From the NCBI RefSeq assembly GCF_021917145.1, contig NC_061061.1, positions 1 through 64,000 on the forward strand: a stretch of DNA of 64,000 bases, read 5' to 3'. Positions within the stretch are counted from its first letter, which is position 1, and every line of letters begins with the position of its first letter. This DNA comes from Hypomesus transpacificus (taxonomy: Eukaryota; Chordata; Actinopteri; Osmeriformes; Osmeridae). Shown here piece after piece: positions 1 to 12,400 of this stretch. Below the pieces are notes generated by a model that saw nothing but the letters and a program-made list of their open reading frames with translations, was not told where the DNA came from and ran no database searches. The translations under genes and the position numbers were made by a program.

Positions 1-119
1 TCCTGTAGGTGTGGCTAGCAGTGACAGGTACTTCCTGTAGGTGTGGCTAGCAGTGATAGGTACTTCCTGTAGGTGTGGCTAGCAGTGATAGGTACTTCCT
101 GTAGGTGTGGCTAGCAGTG
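1..119. repeat. 32-bp minisatellite
   Basis: Nearly identical 32-bp units (TCCTGTAGGTGTGGCTAGCA followed by GTGAYAGGTACT) repeat about 3.7 times up to the edge of the rhbdl2 exon. The array lies in the rhbdl2 intron that continues beyond the left edge. Confidence 0.9.
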
Positions 120-143
120 ATAGCTCTTTGTCGGCCATCTTAC

Positions 144-337
144 CCGGCGTGGACGAACATGTAGGACAGGAACCTCCAGGCTTCCTGGCGCAGGCCTGGC
201 TTGTAGGAGAGAGGGCTGTTCCAGATGCCTTCCCCCAGGGTCACCCACTGCTTCTGGGGCTTCCACACCGCATAGTAGATAAACACAGCCAGCTGGACAC
301 ACATGGTGGAGAGAGAGAGAGCGAGAGAGAGAGAGAG

Positions 338-382
<45 letters not shown>

Positions 383-908
383 AGGGATGGATGGAGAAAG
401 AGATGTAAGTAACTGTAGGGTTTCTTCAGTTGTGGTCTTGGCTGCATGCGAGTTAGCCTGAGCTCTTAGTATCTGCTCTATTTAAAGAGAGAACTAGTTC
501 ATGTAATAACCCTATAATAACCCTATAACTGCACAGCAGTGAAGTCACAAAACGTTTCCTTAGTGCACCAGACGGCTCCAGTAGTTACTCTGGGGTGGCA
601 CACTTATAAACATTACTTTTAGTTTAACTGAAACTGTCCCCCCCCCCCCCCCTTCTGATACCGTCACTCCCGTGTGTAGTGGCCCCCACCTCTCCGATAC
701 TGATGAGGATGATGAAGATTGGCGGCGGGCAGCAGTTGGCACGCTCCAGGTACGTTTCTCGGATGTCAGAAGGAAGCAGCCACCTGGAGATAGACTGGTG
801 CAGCTTCTCACAACATCCAGCCTTCCTCCGCTCCTCTCCTGCCCCCAGTCGTTTCCCATCTCTGTCCACAGGAAAGGGAGCCTGCTCCTCGATATCTATG
901 TCCTCCAT
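144..908 (-). CDS. rhbdl2: rhomboid protease RHBDL2, 5' coding exons (partial)
   Basis: RHBDL2 is an intramembrane serine protease of the secretory pathway and plasma membrane. Two coding exons are visible. The first is 908-690 (73 codons, ATG at 908-906), with an acidic N-terminus, then RETYLERANCCPPPIFI and the start of the first membrane helix (ISIGE), before a GT donor at 689-688. The second is 292-144 (149 nt), after a CAG acceptor, reading LAVFIYYAVWKPQKQW and ending WRFLSYMFVHAG before GTAAGA. Joined, they give ISIGE-LAVFIYY, which closely parallels mammalian RHBDL2 (YLERANCFPPP, LAVFIYYAVWKPQKQW). The catalytic GxSG serine and histidine lie in later exons beyond position 1. A 5' non-coding exon is likely, because a possible acceptor sits just upstream of the ATG, but I could not place it. 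The gene runs in the same direction as akirin1. Confidence 0.9.
306..376. repeat. (GA)n microsatellite
   Basis: Interrupted GAGA run ending in a G tract, within the rhbdl2 intron between exons 690 and 292. On the minus strand it forms the pyrimidine-rich stretch before the 292 acceptor. Confidence 0.9.
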
Positions 909-2400
909 CGACCCTCCTGGGTCCTAGGTCAGGATCGTGTTTGCGAGAATAAGGAGCTTTATGAATGAGAGCAGGTTTTCTGTAATTAGCCTACTACTAT
1001 TCTAGATACACTTTCAAATACGAATATCAATTGGACTGGATAGACCCTACTGTTCGAAAAACGACAATTTCGAAAACATTCGTTCTGTTGCTTTACAAGT
1101 GGTTGAATGAGAGAGACTCTGTCTCTGCTCTTGCATTGAACAGCAGTAACACTGTATTTTGACCTGCGCTCTCTTCTGTCTCTTCATAAACTAACCAAAA
1201 AATGCACTCCTCTAAATGTTTTTATACGAAACCTTCCTATTAATTTAAACGACTCCCCCTGAATACACACACTCATGGAATTGGGTGTCACACCTAGGCA
1301 ACGTGTAAAAAATAAGAATTACTTCACTTACCTAAATACGGATTAATGAAAAGTTGCTTGCGTTTCCAAACGGAAAAAGCATAGGTCTGTATTAGGAATT
1401 TCTCTCCAATGTTTGTTAGTTTAAAAAAACAAAAACTATCCGATGAATTACTTCTAAACCTCGAATTCTGCGTATCCGGACATTTTAACTGAAAAACTAC
1501 ACCCACAGATCAATTCCACAAAAAAACCCGCTCGCGGTGTGTCTGCCTTCTTCGGAGCAAAAATATAGAGATAATTTTAGACCTTTTCCTGTTTCAACCT
1601 CCTTCCCTGCAAACAGACCAATGATGCGTTCCCCTAGTAGGCTATTTATCTTCAGTCTAAACAAAATACAAGAGGAAGTTCACATAGTGTAAAAGCAGCC
1701 GTCGAGAGGTTACCTGTGTTTCCAGTTATCTGCCACACCTGCGCTGTACTCCAATCCGGATATGTTCCTTTGAAGCTACTTTGAAGTGGATGTAAACAGA
1801 CGTACAGTAGTCTACTTATGGAATATCGTTCATGTAGTTGACCAAAACACACTTTTGTTGTTGTTGTTGCAACACTGAACTTCACTCTTATGTTTTCTTG
1901 TCTTATTGTGGAAATGAAACACGCAAGGGGAGGCTGAACCGCGCTGGAATGAGACGCAGCCTTATTCAGTGACGCTAAAGGTGTCTGCAAGTTCAACTGG
2001 TTATGATGTTCAATTAACTGGACCTATAACACTGTATTGTTAATCATAAAATTTAAGTCCAACTGGTTATACTGGACCTATAACACTATTGCTCATCATA
2101 AAATGTACATTGTAGACGGTGTGTTTTGGACGGTGTACACGTGTTGCAAAGTACGTACCTTGTGTTATGGAGCAGAAAATCATAATTTAGGCAACATTTT
2201 CATGATGTAGCCTATGAAAGTTCCAGCATACAGGCTATATTTGCAGAATACCGCTAGAAGGCAAACGTGTTTAGAGAGAACACGCTTTTTCACTTCTACA
2301 TCCCCGATACACCCACCGATTCATCCCTTCTCCTGTCAGCAGATGGCGCCAACAACACAATCCTACAGTGCTACGCTCCTGTCCTCAACTTCTACTTCCT
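909..2400. other. rhbdl2 upstream region, no gene seen
   Basis: AT-rich sequence upstream of the rhbdl2 coding start. It presumably holds the rhbdl2 promoter and a 5' non-coding exon, but I see no convincing exon, RNA gene or defined element. Confidence 0.4.
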
Positions 2401-2402
2401 GT

Positions 2403-2490
2403 TCCAGGTACAGCTCAGTGGTAGAACATGGGGATAGCTCAGTGGTTAGAGCAATTCACTGCAGATAGTCACTTTGGATAAATACTTCCT
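2403..2490 (+). mobile_element. tRNA-derived SINE fragment
   Basis: Contains two A-box-like stretches (CAGCTCAGTGGTAGAA, then TAGCTCAGTGGTTAGAGCA) followed by CACTGCAGAT, as in the tRNA-like head of fish SINEs. A box-B region is not clear. Related heads occur near 48.1 kb and 56.35 kb. Confidence 0.55.
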
Positions 2491-2514
2491 CATTGTTCTC
2501 CTTCATGGTGCTCA

Positions 2515-2945
2515 GACAGAGCAGGCGGGATGTCAGTAGAAACCCAGCGCACCCCTGGGCACAATGCAGGCGGGATGTTAGCAGGAACCCAGCGCACCCC
2601 TGGGCACAGTGCAGGCGGGATGTCAGTAGAAACCCAGCGCACCCGTGGGCACAGTGCAGACGGGATGTCAGTAGAAACCCAGCGCACCCCTGGGCACAGT
2701 GCAGGCGGGATGTTAGCAGGAACCCAGCGCACCCCTGGGCACAGTGCAGGCGGGATGTTAGCAGGAACCCAGCGGACCCCTGGGAACAGTGCAGGCAGGA
2801 TGTTAGCAGGAACCCAGCGCACCCCTGGGCACAGTGCAGGCGGGATGTCAGTAGAAACCCAGCGCACCCCTGGGCACAGTGCAGGTGGGATGTTAGCAGG
2901 AACCCAGCGCACCCCTGGGCACAGTGCAGGCGGGATGTTAGGCTA
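2515..2945. repeat. 45-bp minisatellite
   Basis: About 9.5 copies of a 45-bp unit beginning GCAGGCGGGATGT and containing AACCCAGCGCACCCCTGGGC. The period is a multiple of three, so several frames stay open. The open frames are products of the repeat and not genes. Confidence 0.93.
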
Positions 2946-3084
2946 CTTGGACTAGAATTTCAGGTGGCAATTGTGCCATTTTGGATGAAGAAACACAAAA
3001 CAGAACTGTATCACATATGGAATAACAGGGAAGTACCCAGTGTCTTTCTGGATGAAACTGCAAACCCAAGAAACAGAGAAGAAC

Positions 3085-3478
3085 ACAGATTTAATCACAG
3101 AACTTTTATTTTTCAAAAGGGAGAAAAAATCCACATGGTCAGGTGAGAGTTGAAGAGAGAGGGGATGTCTGGCAGATTATACAGGATTACAGCAGCCAAG
3201 CTTTCTACAGCGCAGATCCACTGATCAATACTAAATCTGCTTTAGTCAAGATCTCCAGGAAGAGGGCACGGCCACACAGGCATCTTCTCCTCAGATTCCT
3301 CTAATGTTTTGGCCAGCAGCTACAGTTTTGGAGTAGAAATCAGTTTTGGAAAATAATTGAAGAAAAAAAAGAAAAAAACAATGGCACCCAAATATCTTGA
3401 AATTAAAAGGAAAATCAAATGTAAATGAAGAGGCAGTAGAACAGCCATGTTGAGAAACTGGAAGCTGGTGGAAGGAGT
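3085..3478 (-). other. akirin1: akirin1 3' untranslated region
   Basis: Sequence downstream (minus strand) of the akirin1 stop at 3479-3481. A minus-strand AATAAA signal lies at 3110-3105, so cleavage is expected near 3085-3095. Confidence 0.6.
3105..3110 (-). terminator. akirin1 polyadenylation signal
   Basis: Canonical AATAAA on the minus strand, about 370 nt past the akirin1 stop codon. No stronger signal lies between it and the stop. Confidence 0.55.
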
Positions 3479-6400
3479 TCAGGAGACGTCTGGAAGGAGA
3501 GGAGAGGAGGGGTGAGACGACAGACACACAGCTGCTACCACTGGCTAGCTGTCTCCATCTAGAGGACTGTCAGTCGTGTCGAGGATTGTCTGTTGTGTGA
3601 ATACATAGACCTGACTAGACTGTAGTCTGAATACATATACCTGACTAGACTGTGTTGTCTGAATACATACACCTGACTAGAATGTGTTGTCTGAATACAT
3701 ATACCTGACTAGACTGTGTTGTCTGAATACATAGACCTGACTAGACTGTACAGTCTAGATGTCTGAGTTCTGGGGCCAGTTAAAATAGACCTGTCTAATA
3801 GTCTTAGACTTAAATGCAACTTTAAGTCTTTGCCATAGACACTTCAATTTACCTTTTGCATAAAGCTTCACTATCAGTAACTAATGTAAGACTGACTTAG
3901 ATTGCCTATTGTGCTTTGCATTATGGGTAAAATAAGACACTTCACGAAAAAAGAAAAGATGACAGACAAAACTGTGACACTTTACGGCAAAAGATTGAGA
4001 CATTTAAACTTGATAAAAACCTATATCTGTTTGAGGAATACAATATTGAGAAAGTTGTCTTATTAATAAATAGTGTTTGCGTTTTTAAGCTTCTTAATTT
4101 AACCTCAACGCTACTTCCATTTATCAACAACTCCAACGCAGTTGGCTGGCACTAGCGTCAATAAAGTGAGTTTTGTCATCTACTCACTCGTTTAATAAAA
4201 CATTTTATTCTGCGGGAAAGCAGAACCCAGTCAACATATTCTGCAGTTACAAATTACACACTCATGCATGATGATGCATGTGCCACGTGAGGCTGGTAAT
4301 GATGCATGTGCCACCTGAGGCTGGTGATGATGCATGTGCCACCTGAGGCTGGTAATGATGCATGTGCCACCTGAGGCTGGTGATGATGCATGTGCCACCT
4401 GAGGCTGGTGATGATGCTTGTGCCACGTGAGGCTGGTGATGATGCATGTGCCACGTGAGGCTGGTGATGATGCATGTGCCACGTGAGGCTGGTGATGATG
4501 CATGTGCCACGTGAGGCTGGTGATGATGCATGTGCACGTGAGGCTGGTAATGATGCATGTGCCACCTGAGGCTGGTGATGATGCATGTGCCACGTGAGGC
4601 TGGTGATGCATGTGCCACGTGAGGCTGGTAATGATGCATGTGCCACCTAGGGCTGTCACGATAAGTACTTTTTCTTGTGCGATATATTGCACCAAAATTA
4701 ATTGCGATAAACGATATTATTGCACACACTTCAATTGTCAGTAAATTTTATGCCACTGATTACATAGAGACCTCCCCCCCACCCCCAGAGGCGATTTTTA
4801 ACAGTTGTTCGCTTCACTTCATCATCGCTTCTTGTTTACAACGTTAACAGGGCTACTTGGTTGGCGTCGCCTTTTCAGCTTGAGATATACAAGGTGTGGC
4901 GTGAGAGCGTGTGAAATGGTTGAAATGTGTGTCTCACGGCCAATGCGTGAGAGTTGGCAGCCTTGTGTTTGTCAAAAGTTTGCAACATATTTGTAAATGA
5001 TGGTTTTTCGACCGTCTTTGATGGCTGCATCTCTTTGGCTACATAGCGAGTTACGCTATCCGTGAGTGTGCACCATTTCGCGCTGTCACGTTTATATTTG
5101 GAAAAGGCATCTGTAACAGAACTGTATGGAAGACTCCTTTCCAGCTGCAGTTGTTGTTCACAGGTTGAAAAACTGGGTGGGATAGTTGTATATTGCTAGG
5201 TGAGATGTTAGGTTAGTTGCTTATTTTCGTTTCCACTGTTTTTAAACAAAGTCGACATACCGACTCGTTCATGTTAATTGGCTCTCATCTCATTCGGCTT
5301 AAAGTCTAAACGTTCCCACACCGGAGCTGAAGATTGCGGCTTTGAAACCAAGTCAATTTTTAATTGTTCTTCCTAACTAGCTGTAGATGTCACGAAACGG
5401 AACACCTTATAACACAGTGAGTTCATGCCTTCTCTTCACCTGTCAGTGTCCGCTCTGTGTGTGGAGACGCTAGTCCCGCCTACGCTTTCTACACAGAAAG
5501 CAGACAAGATGACTGAGGCAGCGGGATCGAATAAAATGTTGGTGACATTTGTTCTTTTGTAAAAATTGATATAATCATAATTTTTTAAAATAAAAATGAT
5601 CAGTTGCAATATATAGCAGCACCAAAAATTATTGCGCTCATATCCATAAACCGTGCGATAAGTCAATATATTGACTATCGCGACAGGCCTAGTGCCACCT
5701 GAGGCTGGTAATGATGCATGTGCCACGTGAGGCTGGTGATGATGCATGTGCACGTGAGGCTGGTGATGATGCATGTGCCACGTGAGGCTGGTAATGATGC
5801 ATGTGCCACGTGAGGCTGGTAATGATGCATGTGCCACCTGAGGCTAGTGATGCATGTGCCACGTGAGGCTGGTGATGATGCATGTGCCACCTGAGGCTGG
5901 TGATGATGCATGTGCCACGTGAGGCTGGTAATGATGCATGTGCCACCTGAGGCTGGTGATGCATGTGCCACGTGAGGCTGGTAATGATGCATGTGCCACC
6001 TGAGGCTGGTGATGCATGTGCCACGTGAGGCTGGTGATGATGCATGTGCCACCTGAGGCTGGTGATGATGCATGTGCCACCTGAGGCTGGTGATGATGCA
6101 TGTGGCTGGTGGTGATGGGTTAGGGTTGCACTTACAGCTGGCCGTCCGAGCACCGTATCTTCGCATGATCTGGTCCTGTGTGAACTTCACAAAAGATTCG
6201 TATTGTTCTGGAAGAGAGGAGGGGGGTGCAGAGGTCTTATAACACATGGGGATGGGTATAGCTCAGTGGTAGTGTGAGGGGGGGGGTATAGCTCAGTGGT
6301 AGTGTGAGGGGGTGGGTATAGCTCAGTGGTAGTGTGTGAGGGGGGGTATAGCTCAGTGGTAGTGTTAGGGGGGGTATAGCTCAGTGGTAGTGTGAGGGGG

Positions 6401-9400
6401 GGGTATAGCTCAGTGGTAGTGTGAGGGGGGGTATAGCTCAGTCGTAGTGTGAGGGGGGGGTATAGCTCAGTGGTAGTGTGAGGGGGTGGGTATAGCTCAG
6501 TGGTAGTGTGAGGGGGGGTATAGCTCAGTGGTAGTGTGAGGGGGTGGGTATAGCTCAGTGGTAGTGTGAGGGGGGGTATAGCTCAGTGGTAGTGTGAGGG
6601 GGGGGTATAGCTCAGTGGTAGTGTGTGAGGGGGGGTATAGCTCAGTGGTAGTGTGTGAGGGGGGGGTATAGCTCAGTGGTAGTGTGTGAGGGGATGGGTA
6701 TAGCTCAGTGGTAGTGTGAGGGGGGGTATAGCTCAGTGGTAGTGTGAGGGTGGGTATAGCTCAGTGGTAGTGTAAGGGGGTACCTGCTAGTTTGGTGTTG
6801 AGTATGTGTTCGTACTCCTCCCTGATCTTCTCGTCGTGGTCTTTGAGCAGACGCTCACACAGGAAGCTGACCTGCCGCAGCGTGAACGAGGGCTGGTCCT
6901 TCCTCGAGGCTCCTGGGTGCACACACACACACACTGATCCCCTGCTGTCCATACACTAGAGTTGAGTCTACAGTGTCTCCTGGTAGGTTGTGTGAAGCCC
7001 AGCTGTCACCCTGCCTCAGGCGGTGTGTACCCGGAGGGAAGTGTGTGTGTGTACCTGGAGGGGAGCTGGGCGGGGCGAGGGCGGTGCTGGGGGCATCGCT
7101 GGCCTCTGACTGGGTGAAGGCACCCTCCAGCTGCCGTCTCCTCTGGTAGCGGCTGTACTCCTGACGGATGTTCTGAAAGATCTGCTCTGTAGGGCCAGTG
7201 GAGCAACAGTCAACATCTAGACACACACGCACATCTTTCAAATTCAAAAGAAAGTTGTTCAAGTTAAACCTTTGTTATTCTGCTTTCATAAAAACAAAGA
7301 ATGAGCATGTTTGAGCCAGGCCCAGTCCAACTTCCTGTTCCTCTGGAGAGAAGCCCTTCACATCCTCACACCAGCTGAGACACAGCCAGGGCTCACAGGA
7401 AATGCAGTTTCAAAACAAAACACTGACAGGAAGTGCAACTTTAAAGCCCCCCCGCCCCAAGTCTTGTGACTGTGGAGAAGAGTGAAGGAATCACTTTCAT
7501 TTCTGATACTTCATGGAGATGTGCTCCAATCACAACCTGCCAAACCTGACCCATGACCACACCCACTCACCGCTAAACATCCAATCAAAACTATCACCCG
7601 GCACTCACATCAACTGTTGCCAACCAACACATCAAATCACAGCTTAAACTACAGAGCTCACACATCCAGATCCATGAGGTGGAAAATCTAAATGCTTTTC
7701 TGAAGAAAGTGTGTGTGCTGAACGTGTGTCTGCAGAAAGTGTGTCTGCAGAAAGCAGCTGAAACTTGTGTTTTTGATGGCTTGAATAGTGTCAAAGGTTT
7801 TTTTTTTATTATTCAAATGTAGCTGCAATACAATTGAGCATGAAATAGAATAGGGAAGTGTATCTGCCAGTGACTTCCATTCATTTTATAGCATGAAATA
7901 TATAAGATATACATTTAAGATAAAAAGAAGTGTTTCAGCCTTAGACAAATAACATTTGAATGATGTTTCTAGCTGATATAGTGATGAAGTGCATCTTCAT
8001 TTGAATTCCATTGATTTTAAAGCATGAAAAGTATAAACGTATAAAAAGATTGTGGTTTTACAGCTGGTCAGCTTGAACAAACTGATTTTTCACACTCCAA
8101 GTTAGTTTAGAAATGTAAGAAACCACTAATGTAATTTATGTTATAACAACAAGTTATCAGCGTAATAGAATGACATGCTTTGTGTACTATCAATTAAAGT
8201 TGTATAGTTGCTCAAGTTGAAACAGCGTTATGCAGGTGAGACAGGGATGAACGGACTTGATGACATCACAACAGACAGAAAAACACAAACATATCCATTC
8301 ATTTTTAAGCCCTTTGGGCTGCAAGAACATAACAACCATAAGAGTTATCAACGTGTGTCATAGCACACCAGTGCAAGTCAGCCTCTATCTGACACAGCTG
8401 GAACAGAGTTTCTAGCTTAAAGGGGTCATTGATTGCAGAACAGAATTTACCTTGTCACACTTGAATAACGACACTTCAGTGGGTAAAATGGACATACAGT
8501 GAACCTCAAAGTCCATTGACACCTCTTTCCTATGCAAATCTCACAATTAAAATGTAGCTGTACAACGGTAGGTTTTGAAAAAGCCACCTAACTGACGTCA
8601 GTTGGTAGCTCCACCTTTTTTGGTTTGTCTGTACCTTTGTCACGACTCACGCCCCAAAATGTGCTGCGCGCTGCTCTGTGTACTTCAATAGAATTATAAA
8701 GAAGAAGAATGTTTTTCTAGCATATCGAAAATGGACTACGGTGGTAAATGCAGTGTTCCAAGCTGTACAGGGAATGCTAACAGTTATCAGAGTCTTCCTA
8801 AGGAACCAAACACTCGACAGACAGATGTTTGTCTATGAGAAGATTCCTGTTCAGTTCGACCCTCAATTACACATTGCTTGAACCACAGTTGAGGACAGTT
8901 TTGAAGAAAAAAAAATTAAGCAGGATTTGCTGAGCAGCTGTTGCTGAATTGAGGTGCTGTTCCAACCGTATGCTCATCACAAACGCAAGCTGTAAGTATG
9001 ATTTTGCCTATTAGCAATGCTAACGTCTCCTGTATCTAGCATAGGTAGAATGCTAAATACCTTTCTAAGCACATCAACATACCTTACTTAGCAAATGACT
9101 CCGACTACACTAGCTGTAGTCGGCATTAGAAGGGAAGCTTCCGAAAAAATTGCCAGAAAACTAATAGCAGTCTAGCCTATTGCTAACGCCTGTCTAGATT
9201 ATCTATTTGAAAGAACTGGAGAAAGGCAGGTTCTAGATACAGGATACGTTAGCATTGCTAATAACTGTTACCGACAAAATCATCCTACAGCTAGCGGTTG
9301 TGATGAACATAAGGTAGGAACGCACCTCTTCAGAAACAGCTTCATAGCAAATCCTACTTTACATTGTCCCAGGTTTTCAAAACCGTCCTTGGTAAAATGG

Positions 9401-12400
9401 TTCGCGCAAATGTGTCGAGGGTCGAGCTGCACATTTACATTTATTCATTTAGCAGACGCTTTTATCCAATGCACAGGGATCTTCTATGCTACGGTAGACA
9501 AATCAGCCATGCACGTCTAGTCAATGTTAGCTAGACTCTAGCTCATCTGCTTTTTATTAACGCTGATTTGCAAGGAATGCAAGAACAGCTAGATAGCGAA
9601 AACACCTAGACTGTAGGCATGTTAACTAGTTTAGCTTGCTAACTCAAGAACATAGGTAGAATGTGTGATGATTTAGCCTAGTTTATTGGCAATGGGGCTA
9701 ACGTTATTTCATGTTCCTAACTGTGTTTCATGTAAATAAATAACCTGTGTTGTCATGTAAATCTACAATTCAAGATGCATGTTTGTCCAGATCTATTTTT
9801 CAGCAAGATAGTTAGAGCTTACTGAAGCTGAGTTGAATCACGATAGTTTGTTTGCTAAGCTGTAGTACTAACGTTACACACCTAAGGCGATCCTGTTTGC
9901 TTCGACAACAGAAGTGGAAACAACTAACGTAATAATTTCAAATGATATCTAGTCAATCTGTTAATAAGTGTTGTGTAGATTGTGGGCATAGAACAGCACT
10001 TGGGCCATTGTCAGCCCAACCAATGTTACATACCCTATTTGGAGACCTTAAGGAACAGTGTGAAATACCCCCAAAACCCAGTCAATCACCCCTTTAAACA
10101 TTGTGAAAGCAAAAGAGTGGGCAAAAGAGGAATAATAAGTATGCAGGATACTTTCAGCAAAACACACTGAAAATTGTAGGATTCAAACTCTAAATGGTAC
10201 AAATAGACATGGTCTGCTTCCTAGTGTGACATGCAGCAAAAGGCCCAGGCAGCATTCGAACCCAGGCTGGATCAAGTGGCAGTGCGACTGGCATGTAGTC
10301 TGATCACCACACGGTGAAGGCTGGGTGTACCCGGCCCCGGCACCAGGCCAGCCACGCCTCACTGTGCCAGTGGGCTAAACAAGTCCTGATGTGTCCAAAC
10401 CACACGGGAGCCTCTGGTATCTGGTCAAACACGCTGAGCACAGTTCGGGGGACAGGTGTGGCTCCTCCCCCTACTGCAGACCTGGCACTGCTGGGTAGGG
10501 CTGCAACGATTAGTCGACGTTATCGACAACAAAAAATTTTCAACAAATATTTATGTTGTCGACAAATCATTTGATCTCATAGGACCTATTTTAAGTTCCT
10601 GCAATACCGTGATTTGACCAGTGCAGCGCTGTAGCGCCAGACTAAGCAGCCCTCCCGTATGATATCCAATAGAAGAAAACAGCTGTAAACATTTTAGGGT
10701 GTAAAAGGGCCTGAAAAAGTATTGTGTGGGAAAGTTTCACCAAAGATCCAACTAAAAATACTGTCATATGTAATGTGTGCAAGGCGGAACTTGTTTTCCA
10801 TGGTAGCACAACGTGCATGCATGAACATTTAAAAAGAAAGCATCCCCGCACGATAGGAGATGGAAACGGCAAGAGGTGAGTGTGCTCAAGCTGGATGGCT
10901 AGTTAGCTACACCAGTTGATAATAACAAATTACGCAGTATTTCACGGATACTAACACCGTAGCAACATGTCCACAGACAGCAGTTAGACAGTTCAGTTCA
11001 TACGACAATTGTAATGAGACAAACAAAAAGCCAGTCCAGAAATTACACTATTACTCACTGTTTTCATTGAACAGAACCCTGTTGTCTTACAAGAGATATG
11101 TTTACATTCCTCCTTTTTTGGTTTGTAATACAACTGACTTAGTTTTGTTTATTTATCTTTTATATACTTTAAAGCAACATGATTGAAACAATGCTTAAAG
11201 AGCATTTTTTATTTAAGTTGGACACAATTGGACAAAAAGAGATGTAATAGCCTGTTCAGTTGGCTCAAAGTGCAATACAAATATTTTTTTCAAAAGCTGA
11301 AGTGATTTCTTGGTTTTATTTATTAGTTAGAATAAGTATAACTCAATGTTTTAACAAATTACAGAAGCTGAATAATTGTTCAAAGCTTTCTGATTAATCA
11401 ATGAAAAAATAGATGATTAGTCGACTAATCGATCAAATAATCGTTAGATTAGTCGATTATCAAAATATTTGTTTGTTGCAGCCCTACTGCGGGTGTAGCT
11501 CCTCCCCCTGCTGCCAGTCACTCTCAGCAACCCCCGAATCCCAACCCCGGACGTTACCAAGCAACGCTGCCCCTGCCACGACCCCGGCTATACAACCAAT
11601 CAGGGAGGGTCCCAGGCAAGGGCTACAGGAAGGCTGAGCCTCTCCCAGGCTTAGCGCAGGCCTAACAACAACAGTCACCAAGGTAGGAGGCCCGGGGAAC
11701 AGGGACCAGGGGAACAGACGCCCGGGGGAACAGACGCCCGGGGGAACAGACGCCCGGGGGAACAGGGGCCCGGGGGAACAGACGCCCGGGGGAACAGACG
11801 CCCGGGGGAACAGGGGCCCGGGGAACAGGGGCCCGGGGGAACAGGGGCCCGGGGAACAGGGGCCCGGGGAACAGACGCCGGGGGAACAGGGGCCCGGGGA
11901 ACAGGGGCCCGGGGGAACAGGGGCCCGGGGGAACAGGGGCCCGGGGGAACAGGGGCCCGGGGGAACAGGGGCCCGGGGGAACAGGGGCCCGGGGGAACAG
12001 GGGCCCGGGGAACAGGGGCCGGGGGAACAGGGGCCCGGGGAACAGGGGCCCGGGGAACAGGGGCCCGGGGAACAGGGGCCCGGGGGAACAGGGGCCCGGG
12101 GGAACAGGGGCCCGGGGAACAGGGGCCGGGGGAACAGACGCCCGGGGAACAGACGCCCGGGGAACAGAAGCCCGGGGAACAGGGGCCCGGGGGAACAGGG
12201 GCCCGGGGGAACAGGGGCCCGGGAGTGTGGGAGAAAGAACAGCCTGACTCATGTTCCCCTCCGGGGCTGGGGAGGGGGTCAGGCAAGCTCACTGAGTCGC
12301 TGAAACAACAGACTTCATTTCATAAAGCCATCCACCATTACAGGCTACAACTGTTCTAACTAGGCTACCCCTTCACTAGAACCCTGGTTGTAAGCTGGGG

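Noticed and set aside
2403-2490. A functional tRNA gene
   Set aside because: A-box-like sequence only. No complete cloverleaf or B-box, and the same head recurs in SINE fragments.
11662-12292. Collagen-like [11 protein letters not shown] frames
   Set aside because: A 17-bp GC-rich repeat gives this pattern; no signal peptide or splice support.
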